Shown here one piece after another: positions 42,540 to 50,924 of a DNA stretch of 64,000 bases. Below the pieces are notes generated by a model. That model worked only from the letters and a program-made list of their open reading frames with translations, had not been told where the DNA came from and made no database searches. Location of the stretch: NCBI RefSeq assembly GCF_032586235.1, contig NZ_JAWHTD010000004.1, positions 124,001 to 188,000 on the forward strand, written 5' to 3'. A program made the position numbers and the translations under genes. Source of the stretch: Aestuariicoccus sp032586235. Lineage in GTDB: Bacteria; Pseudomonadota; Alphaproteobacteria; Rhodobacterales; Rhodobacteraceae. How positions within the stretch are numbered: position 1 is the first letter of the stretch; each line of letters begins with the position of its first letter.

Positions 42540-43595
42540 TCAGCGCAGGCGCTTATCCGTACTGGCGTCGAAGAGATAGGCGTGTTCGGGCGCGTCCAGC
42601 GACACCCCGACCGCATCGCCCTGGCGCGAGCGGTGGTCGCCGCGTTCCTCGACGATGATCCGCTCGCCGGTCCGGGCCACCAGATAGGCGTAGCTGACGC
42701 CGCCCAGGCTTTCGGTCAGGTCGACGTCCAGCACGTCGCCCGCGCCGATTTGCAGATGTTCCGGGCGCAGGCCCACGGTGACCTGCTGGCCTTCGCTGCA
42801 AGACCCCGTCGCCGGGACCGAGAGGCCCAGGGCGGGCACCTGCACCGCGCCGTCCTCGACCGTGCCCGACAGGAAATTCATCGACGGCGAGCCGATGAAG
42901 CCCGCGACAAATCGGTTGTCGGGGTCGCGGTAGAGTTCCATCGGCGCGCCGACCTGTTCGATGTTTCCGCCGCGCAGCACCACGATCTTGTCGGCCAGCG
43001 TCATCGCCTCGACCTGGTCGTGGGTGACGTAGATCATCGTCGCGCCGATCTCCTTGTGCAGGCGCGCGATCTCGACCCGCATCTCGACGCGCAGCTCGGC
43101 GTCGAGGTTCGACAGGGGTTCATCAAAAAGGAACACCTCGGGCCCGCGCACGATGGCGCGGCCGATCGAGACGCGCTGGCGCTGGCCGCCAGAAAGGGCC
43201 GCCGGCTTGCGCTTGAGGTATTCGTCGAGCTTGAGGATCCGGCTCGCCTCGGCCACCTTGGCGGCGATCTCGGTCTTGGGATGGCCGTTCATCTTGAGCC
43301 CGAAGCCCATGTTCTCTTCGACCGTCATATGCGGATAAAGCGCATAGGTCTGAAACACCATGGCCACGCCGCGCAACGACGGGTCCAGGCGGGTCACATC
43401 GCGCGCGCCGATGGTGATCTGGCCCTCGGTGGTTTCTTCCAGCCCCGCGACCATGCGCAAAAGCGTGGACTTGCCGCAGCCCGAGGGGCCGACGAAGACG
43501 CAGAATTCGCCGTCCTCGATTGTCAGGTCGATCCCGTGGATGACCTGCACTTCGCCGTAGCGTTTGATGGCATTGTTGAGCGTGACGCCGGACAT
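42540..43595 (-). CDS. sugar ABC transporter ATP-binding protein (UgpC/MalK type)
   Basis: A 351-residue ATPase of the CUT1 class. It shows Walker A GPSGCGKST (36-44), the Q-loop QTYALYPHMTV, the signature LSGGQRQRVSIGRAI, Walker B VFLFDEPLSNLD and the switch histidine THDQVEAMTLADK. The C-terminal TOBE/OB domain (about 240-351) is of the regulatory MalK type. It lies three bases after the iclR stop on the same strand and diverges from the binding-protein and permease genes (44540-47863), which have no ATPase of their own, so it should energise that importer. Confidence 0.9.
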   Translation of the reverse strand: MSGVTLNNAIKRYGEVQVIHGIDLTIEDGEFCVFVGPSGCGKSTLLRMVAGLEETTEGQITIGARDVTRLDPSLRGVAMVFQTYALYPHMTVEENMGFGLKMNGHPKTEIAAKVAEASRILKLDEYLKRKPAALSGGQRQRVSIGRAIVRGPEVFLFDEPLSNLDAELRVEMRVEIARLHKEIGATMIYVTHDQVEAMTLADKIVVLRGGNIEQVGAPMELYRDPDNRFVAGFIGSPSMNFLSGTVEDGAVQVPALGLSVPATGSCSEGQQVTVGLRPEHLQIGAGDVLDVDLTESLGGVSYAYLVARTGERIIVEERGDHRSRQGDAVGVSLDAPEHAYLFDASTDKRLR

Positions 43596-43598
43596 GGA

Positions 43599-44399
43599 TC
43601 AGCGGCCTCCTTGGTTGAGCGTTGCGGGTTGCGGAAAGGCCCAGTCCTCGGCCTCGGAGGCGATGGCGCGGGCGGTTTGGGTCAGGTGCGGGGCGAGCGT
43701 TTCAAGCTGCGCCAGCGTGGTGCGGCTGGTCGAACTGGTGACGGAAAGCGCGCCCAGCACCCGTTCGGACGCGCCCAGTACAGGCACGGCGATGCAGATG
43801 ATGCCGGGCTCGTGTTCCTCGTCGTCGAAGGCGTAACCGCGGCCGCGGATCGCGTCGAGATCGCGGATCAGCGCGGCGGGGGTGGTGCGGGTCTTGTTTG
43901 TGAAACGGTGCCAGCTTTGCTGCGCCAGCGCGCGGTCGCGCTCGGGGTCGGGCAGAAAGGCCAGCATCGCCTTGCCGACGCCGGTGCAATAGGCCGGGCC
44001 GACCTTGCCGGCCTGCGAATACATGTCGATGGGCAAACGCGCGTTGCGCTTGTCCACGTAAAGCACCTGGCCGTGGTCGAGTTGCGCCAGATGCACGGTC
44101 TCGCCGATCATCCCCGACAGCCGGTCCACATGCGGACGCGCGATGGGTGCGAGCGAGCTTTGCGCCCAGGCGGTATGCGCCAGCCGCACCAGCCGCATTC
44201 CGGGCGCATAGGTCTGACGTTCGGGATCGTAGGCCAGCATGCGCTGATTGGTCAGCGTCTGCAGCAGCCGGTAGAGCGTGGCCTTGGGGAAGGGCGAGCC
44301 TTCGAGCAGCTCGGCAAAGCGCACGGGCCGGCCGAAGCCCGCGACCCTGTCGAGCACCCCAAGCGCCTTGCCCACCGTTCCGTCGCCCGGTTCGGCCAT
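43599..44399 (-). CDS. IclR family transcriptional regulator
   Basis: A 266-residue regulator with an N-terminal winged helix (TVGKALGVLDRVAGFGRPVRF, then PKATLYRLLQTLTNQRML, about 8-65) and a C-terminal IclR effector-binding domain (VLYVDKRNARLPIDM, AYCTGVGKAMLAFL, DDEEHEPGIICIAVPVLG). It is cotranscribed with the ATPase gene and divergent from the galactoside operon, so it probably controls that operon through the palindrome at 44496-44512. The effector may be galactonate, KDGal or galactose; this cannot be seen. Confidence 0.9.
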   Translation of the reverse strand: MAEPGDGTVGKALGVLDRVAGFGRPVRFAELLEGSPFPKATLYRLLQTLTNQRMLAYDPERQTYAPGMRLVRLAHTAWAQSSLAPIARPHVDRLSGMIGETVHLAQLDHGQVLYVDKRNARLPIDMYSQAGKVGPAYCTGVGKAMLAFLPDPERDRALAQQSWHRFTNKTRTTPAALIRDLDAIRGRGYAFDDEEHEPGIICIAVPVLGASERVLGALSVTSSTSRTTLAQLETLAPHLTQTARAIASEAEDWAFPQPATLNQGGR

Positions 44400-44446
44400 G
44401 CCTGTTCATCCTCCCTGCGGCCCGGCGCCTCCTCTGGCCAAGCCTG

Positions 44447-44477
44447 TTGACAAGCATAGGCGAGTCGGAGTTATGAT
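44447..44477 (+). promoter_or_regulatory. candidate promoter of the galactoside operon
   Basis: TTGACA (44447-44452) and TTATGAT (44471-44477) are spaced 18 bases apart and stand 60 bases before the binding-protein start. This is the best -35/-10 match in the divergent region, and the palindrome at 44496-44512 lies just downstream of the expected transcription start. Confidence 0.55.
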
Positions 44478-44495
44478 TTCAATATACAAAACGAA

Positions 44496-44512
44496 GTTCC
44501 ATTAATTGGAAC
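44496..44512 (+). promoter_or_regulatory. 17-bp palindrome, candidate IclR operator
   Basis: GTTCCATTAATTGGAAC has perfect arms GTTCCA and TGGAAC around TTAAT. IclR-family sites are often TTCC/GGAA-type palindromes of this length. Its place after the candidate promoter fits repression of the operon starting at 44540. Confidence 0.6.
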
Positions 44513-44539
44513 CATCTGGATGCAGATAGGGAGGAAACC

Positions 44540-45805
44540 ATGCAATCCATCATGAAGGCGTCCGTCGCGGCGCTGGCTTTGGCCGTGGCGGCCCCGGCGT
44601 TCGCCGCCAGCCATTCGGAGAAGCTTTCGGGCGATCTCGTGATCTTTTCCGACATGTCGAACCCCGCGCCGCGCGCGGTCATGGAGGGCATGGTGGAGCG
44701 CTTTGGCGCGATGCATCCCGATCTCAACATCGAGCTGACGGTGATCGACCGCGAGGCCTACAAGACCCAGATCCGCAACTTTCTGTCGGCCAACCCGCCG
44801 GATGTGGCCAACTGGTATGCGGCCAACCGGATGCGGCCCTATGTGTCGGCGGGGCTTTTCGAGGATATCTCGGATCTCTGGGCCGAGCCCGAAATCGCCG
44901 ACAACCTGGCCTCGACCAAGGGCGCGATGACGCTCGACGGCAAGCAGTGGGGCGTGCCCTATACCTACTATCAGTGGGGCGTTTATTACCGCGAGGATCT
45001 CTATGATCAGTACGGGCTGGAAGAGCCCGCCGACTGGGAGACGTTCAAGTCCAATTGCCAGACGCTGCTGGACAACGGGGTGAAGTGCTTCACCATCGGG
45101 ACCAAGTTCCTGTGGACCGCCGGCGGCTGGTTCGACTACCTCAACATGCGCACCAACGGCTACGATTTCCACATGGCGCTGACCAATGGACAGGTGGCCT
45201 GGGACAGTGACGAGGTGCGGGCGACCTTCGCCAACTGGCGCGAGCTGATCGACATGGGCGCCTTCATCGACAACCACCAGTCCTACAGCTGGCAGGAGGC
45301 GCTGCCCTTCATGGTCAACGGCGATGCCGCGGCTTACCTCATGGGCAACTTCGCCGTGGCCCCGCTGCGCGAGGCGGGCCTCGCGGACGACCAGCTGGAT
45401 TTCTACCAGTTCCCGGCGATCAACCCCGATGTCGAGCTGGCCGAGGACGCGCCCACGGACACGTTCCACATCCCCGCGGGCGCTCAGAACAAGGAGGCCG
45501 CGAAGGCCTTTTTGAGGTTCGTTGTGTCGGCGGATAACCAGAGCCTGATCAACGCGGGCGACGCGCTGGGGCAGCTGCCGGTGAACGCGTCTTCGTCGGT
45601 GGATGACGACGAGATGCTGAACCAGGGCTTCGAGATGCTGTCCTCGAACAGCCCTGGCGGCGTGGCGCAGTTCTTCGACCGCGACGCGCCCGCCGAGATG
45701 GCGGCGATCGCGATGGAGGGGTTCCAGGAATTCATGGTCTTCCCCGACAACCTCGACGACATCCTGGCCCGTCTCGAACAAGCCCGCGGCCGTATCTACA
45801 AGTAA
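44540..45805 (+). CDS. ABC transporter sugar-binding protein (CUT1)
   Basis: A 421-residue periplasmic protein with a Sec signal peptide (cleavage near AFAASH, residue 22). The mature part has the type I extracellular solute-binding fold: FSDMSNPAPRAVMEGMVERF, FLSANPPDVANWYAANRM, GKQWGVPYTYYQWGVYYRED and SWQEALPFMVNGDAAAYLMG. It captures an oligosaccharide or glycoside for the permeases encoded next. GGGAGGAAA precedes the ATG. The downstream glycosidases (GH4 and GH42) point to an alpha- or beta-galactoside. A strong hairpin follows the stop codon. Confidence 0.92.
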   Translation: MQSIMKASVAALALAVAAPAFAASHSEKLSGDLVIFSDMSNPAPRAVMEGMVERFGAMHPDLNIELTVIDREAYKTQIRNFLSANPPDVANWYAANRMRPYVSAGLFEDISDLWAEPEIADNLASTKGAMTLDGKQWGVPYTYYQWGVYYREDLYDQYGLEEPADWETFKSNCQTLLDNGVKCFTIGTKFLWTAGGWFDYLNMRTNGYDFHMALTNGQVAWDSDEVRATFANWRELIDMGAFIDNHQSYSWQEALPFMVNGDAAAYLMGNFAVAPLREAGLADDQLDFYQFPAINPDVELAEDAPTDTFHIPAGAQNKEAAKAFLRFVVSADNQSLINAGDALGQLPVNASSSVDDDEMLNQGFEMLSSNSPGGVAQFFDRDAPAEMAAIAMEGFQEFMVFPDNLDDILARLEQARGRIYK

Positions 45806-45818
45806 GCGGTGCGCGAAC

Positions 45819-45844
45819 CCGGCCCCCTTGCAGAAGGGGGCCGG
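45819..45844 (+). other. hairpin after the sugar-binding protein gene
   Basis: CCGGCCCCCTT (45819-45829) and AAGGGGGCCGG (45834-45844) form a perfect 11-bp stem with a 4-base loop and no T-run. As between dctP and dctQ, it probably keeps the binding-protein mRNA more abundant than the permease mRNA. Confidence 0.7.
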
Positions 45845-45944
45845 AACCGCACACCCTACGCAGGCCCCCGGGGCATCCGGGGGCGGCGCATCGGCAAGGG
45901 CCGCGCCCTTTCCCATGCGCCTTTCACGCAGGGAGAGTGATCCG

Positions 45945-46877
45945 ATGACCCATGCCGCCTTGCCCGAGACGCAGGATGCCGCCCGGCGCGGCTGGTACCG
46001 GCGCAACGAGATCGCGATCACGCCCTGGCTGTTCCTAGCGCCGGGGGTGCTGTTCTTTGTCTTCTACGTGATCGCGCCGATCTTTCAGAGCTTCCAGATC
46101 TCGTTCTTCGCCTGGGACGGGCTGGGCGCGCCGCAATATGTCGGGCTGGAAAATTACCGCGAACTGGCGACCGACCGTGCCTTCGAGGTGTCTCTCTGGA
46201 ACAACCTCAAATGGCTGGTTCTTTACCTGCTGGCCATCCCCGCGGGGCTTTTCATCGCGCTTTTCCTGAACCAGACGGTGGCGGGCATCCGGCTTTACAA
46301 GTCGCTCTTCTTCTTTCCCTTCGTGATCAGCCAGGTCGTGGTCGGGCTGGTCTTTACCTGGTTCTACGATCCGACCTTCGGGCTTTTGAATACCATGCTG
46401 GGCTGGATCGGGCTGGGGCCGGTGAACGTGCTGGGCGATCCGACGCTGGCGACCTACGGGATCATCGGCGCGGGCCTCTGGCCGCAGATCGCCTATTGCA
46501 TGATCCTCTACCTGACCGGGCTCAACGCGGTCGATCCCGAACAGGTGGAGGCCGCGCGGCTCGACGGGGCCAAGGGCTGGAAGATGCTGTGGTACGTCAT
46601 CATCCCGCAGCTGCGCCCGGCCACCTTCATCGCCTTCGTGGTTACCATCATCGGCGCGCTACGCAGCTTCGACCTCATCTCGATCATGACCAACGGCGGG
46701 CCCTTTGGCTCGACCCGGGTGCTGTCGTTCTACATGTTCGAAAAGGCGCTGAGCGAATACGGCTTCCGCATGGGCTATGGCGCGGCCATCGCGGTGGTGC
46801 TCTTCCTCATCATGCTGGTCTTCATCGCCTATTTCCTCTGGTCGATGTGGCGCGAGGAAAAAGGAGCGCGGTCATGA
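45945..46877 (+). CDS. sugar ABC transporter permease (first, MalF/UgpA type)
   Basis: A 310-residue inner-membrane protein with six hydrophobic segments, starting ITPWLFLAPGVLFFVFYVI. The EAA loop that contacts the ATPase is visible as VEAARLDGAKGWKMLWYVIIPQLRPA (identified by EAARLDGA and IPQLRP). It pairs with the second permease at 47015-47863. The start at 45945 follows GGGAGAG; the longer frame to 45828 runs through the hairpin region and is unlikely. Confidence 0.92.
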   Translation: MTHAALPETQDAARRGWYRRNEIAITPWLFLAPGVLFFVFYVIAPIFQSFQISFFAWDGLGAPQYVGLENYRELATDRAFEVSLWNNLKWLVLYLLAIPAGLFIALFLNQTVAGIRLYKSLFFFPFVISQVVVGLVFTWFYDPTFGLLNTMLGWIGLGPVNVLGDPTLATYGIIGAGLWPQIAYCMILYLTGLNAVDPEQVEAARLDGAKGWKMLWYVIIPQLRPATFIAFVVTIIGALRSFDLISIMTNGGPFGSTRVLSFYMFEKALSEYGFRMGYGAAIAVVLFLIMLVFIAYFLWSMWREEKGARS

Positions 46878-46902
46878 TCCCCTCCGCCGGACCCTCCGGG
46901 GG

Positions 46903-46976
46903 GAGTATTTGGACCAAGAAGAAGAACAGGTGCAATCAGGTGCCGCGCCCCCTGCTTCTTCTTGGCAAAAATACTC
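46903..46976. repeat. long inverted repeat between the two permease genes
   Basis: The left arm GAGTATTT, then CCAAGAAGAAG (46903-46924) pairs with CTTCTTCTTGG, then AATACTC (46955-46976), with small bulges. It fills most of the 137-base gap. It is an intergenic mosaic element, AT-rich in the stem, and could attenuate or process the operon mRNA. Confidence 0.7.
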
Positions 46977-47014
46977 AAAAATCAAAATCCGCCCGCAAGA
47001 GCGAGGTCTGAGAC

Positions 47015-47863
47015 ATGTTCCCGACACCCATCGAAAAGCGCGGCCCCGCCGCCAAGGCGACCTACCAGGCCTTTTTGCCGGTGGCGCTTTTGCTCTGGCT
47101 GGCGCCGCTGGTGGCGGTGGCGATCTTTTCGGTCAAGCCGGATGTTGATTTCACCACAGGCAATTACTGGGGCCTGCCAAGCGCCTTTGCCGGAGCTGAC
47201 AATTACGGGCGGGTTTTCTTCGACAGCGACATGCCGCGCTATCTGCTCAATTCGGTGCTGATCACCGTGCCGACCGTGGTGGGCGTGGTGATCCTGTCGT
47301 CGATGACGGGCTTTGCTCTGGGGATCTACAAGTTCCGCTCGAACCTGTGGATTTTCTTCATGTTCGTGGCGGGCAATTTCGTGCCGTTCCAGATCCTGAT
47401 GGTGCCGGTGCGGGATCTGACGCTCGACATGGGGCTTTACAACACCAAGACCGGGCTGGTGCTTTTTCATATCGCCTTCCAGACCGGGTTCGCCACGCTT
47501 TTCATGCGCAACTTCATCCGGGCGCTGCCTTTCCCGCTGATCGAGGCGGCGCGGGTCGAGGGCGTGGCGGAATGGCGGATCTACTGGTTCGTGGTGCTGC
47601 CTTTGCTCAAGCCCGCACTGGCGGCGATGGCGGTGCTGATCTTCACCTTCATCTGGAACGACTATTTCTGGGCGGTGGTGCTGACGCAGGGAGCCGAGAG
47701 CCAGCCGGTCACCGCCGGCATCACCAGCTTCAACGCGCAATACCGCGCCGCCTATCATCTGATGAGCGCTGGCAGCATCGTCGCGGCGCTGCCGCCGGTG
47801 GCGATGTTCTTTCTGATGCAGAAACACTTCATCGCGGGCCTGACGCTGGGCGCGGTGAAATAA
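47015..47863 (+). CDS. sugar ABC transporter permease (second, MalG/UgpE type)
   Basis: A 282-residue protein with six membrane segments and the EAA motif IEAARVEGVAEWRIYWFVVLPLLKPA (seen as EAARVEGV and LPLLKP). It also has FIWNDYFWAVVLTQG and ends HFIAGLTLGAVK, typical of the second CUT1 permease. It forms the membrane channel with the first permease. The GH4 glycosidase gene follows after 12 bases. Confidence 0.93.
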   Translation: MFPTPIEKRGPAAKATYQAFLPVALLLWLAPLVAVAIFSVKPDVDFTTGNYWGLPSAFAGADNYGRVFFDSDMPRYLLNSVLITVPTVVGVVILSSMTGFALGIYKFRSNLWIFFMFVAGNFVPFQILMVPVRDLTLDMGLYNTKTGLVLFHIAFQTGFATLFMRNFIRALPFPLIEAARVEGVAEWRIYWFVVLPLLKPALAAMAVLIFTFIWNDYFWAVVLTQGAESQPVTAGITSFNAQYRAAYHLMSAGSIVAALPPVAMFFLMQKHFIAGLTLGAVK

Positions 47864-47875
47864 GGAAATGACCGA

Positions 47876-49216
47876 ATGACCCGCATCGCCTTTATCGGCG
47901 CCGGTTCCACGATCTTCATGAAGAACATCGTGGGCGACGTGCTGCATTTCGACGCGCTGGACGGGGCGACCTTCGCCCTGATGGATATCGACGAGACCCG
48001 GCTGGAGGACAGCGCGCTGGTGGCGCGCAAGCTGATCGCCGCCTCGGGGCGCAGCGCCCGGGTCGAGGCCACGACCGACCGGCGCCGGGCGCTGGCGGGG
48101 GCGGATTTCGTCGTGACCGCCTTTCAGATCGGCGGCTACCGGCCCTCGACCGTGATCGACTTCGAGATCCCCAAGGCCTACGGTCTGCGCCAGACCATCG
48201 CCGACACGCTGGGTGTGGGCGGGATCATGCGCGGCCTGCGCACGGTGCCGCATCTCTGGGCCGTGGCCGCCGACATGGCCGAGCTTTGCCCCGACGCCAT
48301 GCTGCTGCAATACGTCAACCCGATGGCGATCAACACCTGGGCGCTGGCGGAACGCTTCCCGCGGCTGCGGCAGGTGGGGCTGTGCCATTCGGTGCAGAAC
48401 ACGGTTCAAGAGCTGGCCCATGATCTGGACCTGCCCAGGGACGAGATCCGCTACCGCGTGGCGGGCGTGAACCATGTGGCGTTTTTCCTCGACCTTACCC
48501 ACGAGGGCCGGTCGCTGTATCCGGCGCTGCGCGAGGGGTATCGTTCCGGGCGTCTGCCCAAACCGCCGCTTCTGATGCCGCGCTGCGCCAACAAGGTGCG
48601 TTACGAGGTGATGGAGCAGCTGGGCTATTTTTGCACCGAAAGCTCCGAACATCTGGCGGAATACGTGCCATGGTTCATCAAGGACGGCCGCGAGGACCTG
48701 ATAGCGGAGTTCAACATTCCGCTCGACGAATACCCCCAGCGCTGCGTCGAGCAGATGGCGGATTGGGCCGCGCAGGCCGAGGCCTATCGCAGCGCCAAGA
48801 CCATCGAGCTGGCCAAGAGCCACGAATTCGCCGCCGAGATCATGAACGCTGTGGTCACCGACCGGCCCTTCACGATCTATGGCAACCTGCCCAACCGCGG
48901 ACAGGCCCCGCAGCTGCCCGCAGGCGCGGCGGTGGAAACCCTGTGTCTGGTGGATCACAACGGCGTCCAGCCCAGCGTCGTCGACGACATCCCGCCGCAG
49001 CTGGTGGCGCTGATGCGCAGCCAGATCAACGTGCAAGAGCTGGTGGTGCGGGCGCTGCTGGACGAAAACGTCGAGCATATCCATCACGCCGCGATGATGG
49101 ATCCGCACACCGCAGCCGAGCTGGACCTGCGCCAGATCCGCAGCCTGGTGACCGATCTGCTGGCCGCGCATGGCGACATACTGCCCGCCTGGGCCCGTAC
49201 CCGCAAAGCCGCCTGA
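47876..49216 (+). CDS. melA: alpha-galactosidase, glycoside hydrolase family 4
   Basis: The 446-residue enzyme uses NAD+ and Mn2+ in an unusual oxidation-elimination mechanism to hydrolyse alpha-galactosides. It shows the N-terminal dinucleotide fold (IAFIGAGSTIFMKNIVGD), LQYVNPMAINTWAL, the metal-binding cysteine in VGLCHSVQ and the histidine in VAGVNHVAFFL, as in MelA rather than the phospho-glucosidases. It acts in the cytoplasm on a glycoside brought in by the ABC importer. Overlap with the sugar dehydrogenase operon downstream supports galactose as the product. Confidence 0.88.
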   Translation: MTRIAFIGAGSTIFMKNIVGDVLHFDALDGATFALMDIDETRLEDSALVARKLIAASGRSARVEATTDRRRALAGADFVVTAFQIGGYRPSTVIDFEIPKAYGLRQTIADTLGVGGIMRGLRTVPHLWAVAADMAELCPDAMLLQYVNPMAINTWALAERFPRLRQVGLCHSVQNTVQELAHDLDLPRDEIRYRVAGVNHVAFFLDLTHEGRSLYPALREGYRSGRLPKPPLLMPRCANKVRYEVMEQLGYFCTESSEHLAEYVPWFIKDGREDLIAEFNIPLDEYPQRCVEQMADWAAQAEAYRSAKTIELAKSHEFAAEIMNAVVTDRPFTIYGNLPNRGQAPQLPAGAAVETLCLVDHNGVQPSVVDDIPPQLVALMRSQINVQELVVRALLDENVEHIHHAAMMDPHTAAELDLRQIRSLVTDLLAAHGDILPAWARTRKAA

Positions 49217-49222
49217 GGACAA

Positions 49223-49999
49223 ATGACCATGACGACAGCCACTTTTCACGACCTCAAGGACGCCTCGGTCTTCATCACCGGGGGCGGATCGGGCATCGGT
49301 GCCGCGTTGACCGACGGGTTCCTCGCGCAGGGCGCGCGGGTGGGCTTTGTGCAGCGCTCGGACGCCACGGAATTCTGCGAGGAGATGGCCGAAAAGCATG
49401 GCCGCGCGCCGCTGTTCCTGCCTTGCGACATCACCGATATAGCCGCCCTGCGCCACGCGATGGAGGATGTCGCCAAGGCCCACGGCCCGATCACCATGCT
49501 GGTCAACAATGCCGCCAACGACAAGCGGCACGATGCGCTCGACGTCGACGAGGCGTTCTGGGACTGGTCCCAGGCGATCAACCTCAAATCCTATTTCTTT
49601 GCTTGTCAGGCGGTTATCCCGGGGATGCAGAAGGCGGGGCACGGCGCGATCGTGAACTTCAGCTCGATCAGCTACATGCTGGGCAATGCGGGCTATGCCT
49701 CTTACGCCACGGCGAACGGAGCGATCACGGCCATGACCCGCAGCCTCGCGCGGGAATTCGGCCCGGACGGGGTGCGGGTGAACGCGCTGGCGCCAGGCTG
49801 GGTGCTGACGCAAAAGCAAAAGGACATGTGGGCCTCGCCCGAGGCGCTGGCCGCGCATCTGGAACGGCAATGCCTCAAGGAACATCTGGTCGAGCAGGAC
49901 GTGGTGGATGCGACTTTGTTCCTGGCCTCGAACACCAGCCGGATGATGACCGGCCAGTGCATCGCCGTGGATGGCGGTGTGGTGACCGTGGCGGCGTGA
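49223..49999 (+). CDS. short-chain dehydrogenase, probable galactose 1-dehydrogenase
   Basis: A 258-residue SDR with the cofactor motif TGGGSGIG (19-26), NNAAND and the usual C-terminal VDGG. The active-site Ser and Tyr are in NFSSIS and GYASYATAN, but the position four after the tyrosine is asparagine where the classical YxxxK has lysine. I think some sugar-dehydrogenase SDRs share this change, but this needs an alignment. Context between alpha-galactosidase and dgoK suggests oxidation of D-galactose to galactonolactone. The start is six bases after melA. Confidence 0.8.
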   Translation: MTMTTATFHDLKDASVFITGGGSGIGAALTDGFLAQGARVGFVQRSDATEFCEEMAEKHGRAPLFLPCDITDIAALRHAMEDVAKAHGPITMLVNNAANDKRHDALDVDEAFWDWSQAINLKSYFFACQAVIPGMQKAGHGAIVNFSSISYMLGNAGYASYATANGAITAMTRSLAREFGPDGVRVNALAPGWVLTQKQKDMWASPEALAAHLERQCLKEHLVEQDVVDATLFLASNTSRMMTGQCIAVDGGVVTVAA

Positions 50000-50015
50000 T
50001 CGGAGGGGCAGGGCG

Positions 50016-50924
50016 ATGACAACGGCGGACTGGATCGCGGTGGATTGGGGCACGACACATCTGCGGGTCTGGGCGATGGGCCCGGGCGGGCAGGTGCTGG
50101 CGCGCCACGACAGTGACGAGGGCATGGGCGCGCTTGCGCGCGACGGCTATGAACCGGCGCTTCTGCGGTTGATCGGCGAAGCTCTGCCCGAACGCGGCCG
50201 CGTGCCGGTGATCGTCTGCGGCATGGCCGGCAGCCGTCAGGGCTGGGCCGAGGCGCCCTATACGGCCGTCCCTTGCCAGCCGCCCGGCGGGGCGGACGCC
50301 CGGCAGGTGCCCACCGCCGACGCCCGGCTCGACGTGCGCATCCTGCCCGGCGTCAAACAGCCGCAGCCCGCCGACGTCATGCGCGGCGAGGAAACCCAGG
50401 TCGCGGGATTCTTGGCGCTTAACCCGAAATTCGACGGCGTGATCTGCCTGCCCGGCACCCATTCCAAATGGGTGCATGTCAGCGCGGGCGAGATCGTCAG
50501 CTTTCGCACCTTCATGACCGGCGAGCTCTTCTCGCTGCTCTCGCGCCAGTCCGTGCTGCGCCACTCGGTCGGCGAAGAGGGCTGGGACGACGCCGCTTTT
50601 GATGCCGCCGTCACGCAGGCGATGGGACGGCCCGCCGGGTTCGCGGGCGATCTTTTCGGGCTTCGGGCCGAGGCCTTGCTGACAGGGCTTGCCCCCGAAA
50701 CCGCGCGCGCGCGGCTCTCGGGCCTGCTGATCGGGATGGAGCTATCGGCGGCGCGGCCCTATTGGCTGGGCCAGGCGGTGGCGATCCTGGGCGAAAGCGC
50801 GCTGGCCCGCGCCTATGCCCGCGCGCTTGAGGCGCAGGGCGTGCCGGCGACGCTGGCCGATGCGGAACGCATGACGCTGGAGGGGCTGCGCGCGGCCCAC
50901 GCATCCCTGAAGGAGACCACATGA
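50016..50924 (+). CDS. dgoK: 2-dehydro-3-deoxygalactonokinase
   Basis: A 302-residue sugar kinase of the DgoK family that phosphorylates 2-keto-3-deoxygalactonate. The ATP-binding start IAVDWGTTHLRVWAM (8-22), GMAGSRQGWAEAPY and the LPGTHSKWVHV motif in the middle are diagnostic. GGAGGGGCAGGG lies before the ATG. The stop overlaps the dgoA ATG by four bases (ATGA), so kinase and aldolase are made together. Confidence 0.93.
   Translation: MTTADWIAVDWGTTHLRVWAMGPGGQVLARHDSDEGMGALARDGYEPALLRLIGEALPERGRVPVIVCGMAGSRQGWAEAPYTAVPCQPPGGADARQVPTADARLDVRILPGVKQPQPADVMRGEETQVAGFLALNPKFDGVICLPGTHSKWVHVSAGEIVSFRTFMTGELFSLLSRQSVLRHSVGEEGWDDAAFDAAVTQAMGRPAGFAGDLFGLRAEALLTGLAPETARARLSGLLIGMELSAARPYWLGQAVAILGESALARAYARALEAQGVPATLADAERMTLEGLRAAHASLKETT

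Noticed and set aside
46982..50125. Long open frame on the minus strand (over 1000 codons)
   Set aside because: It is antisense to five well-recognised plus-strand genes (permease, melA, SDR and others) and its histidine/arginine-rich translation is typical of a high-G+C shadow frame.
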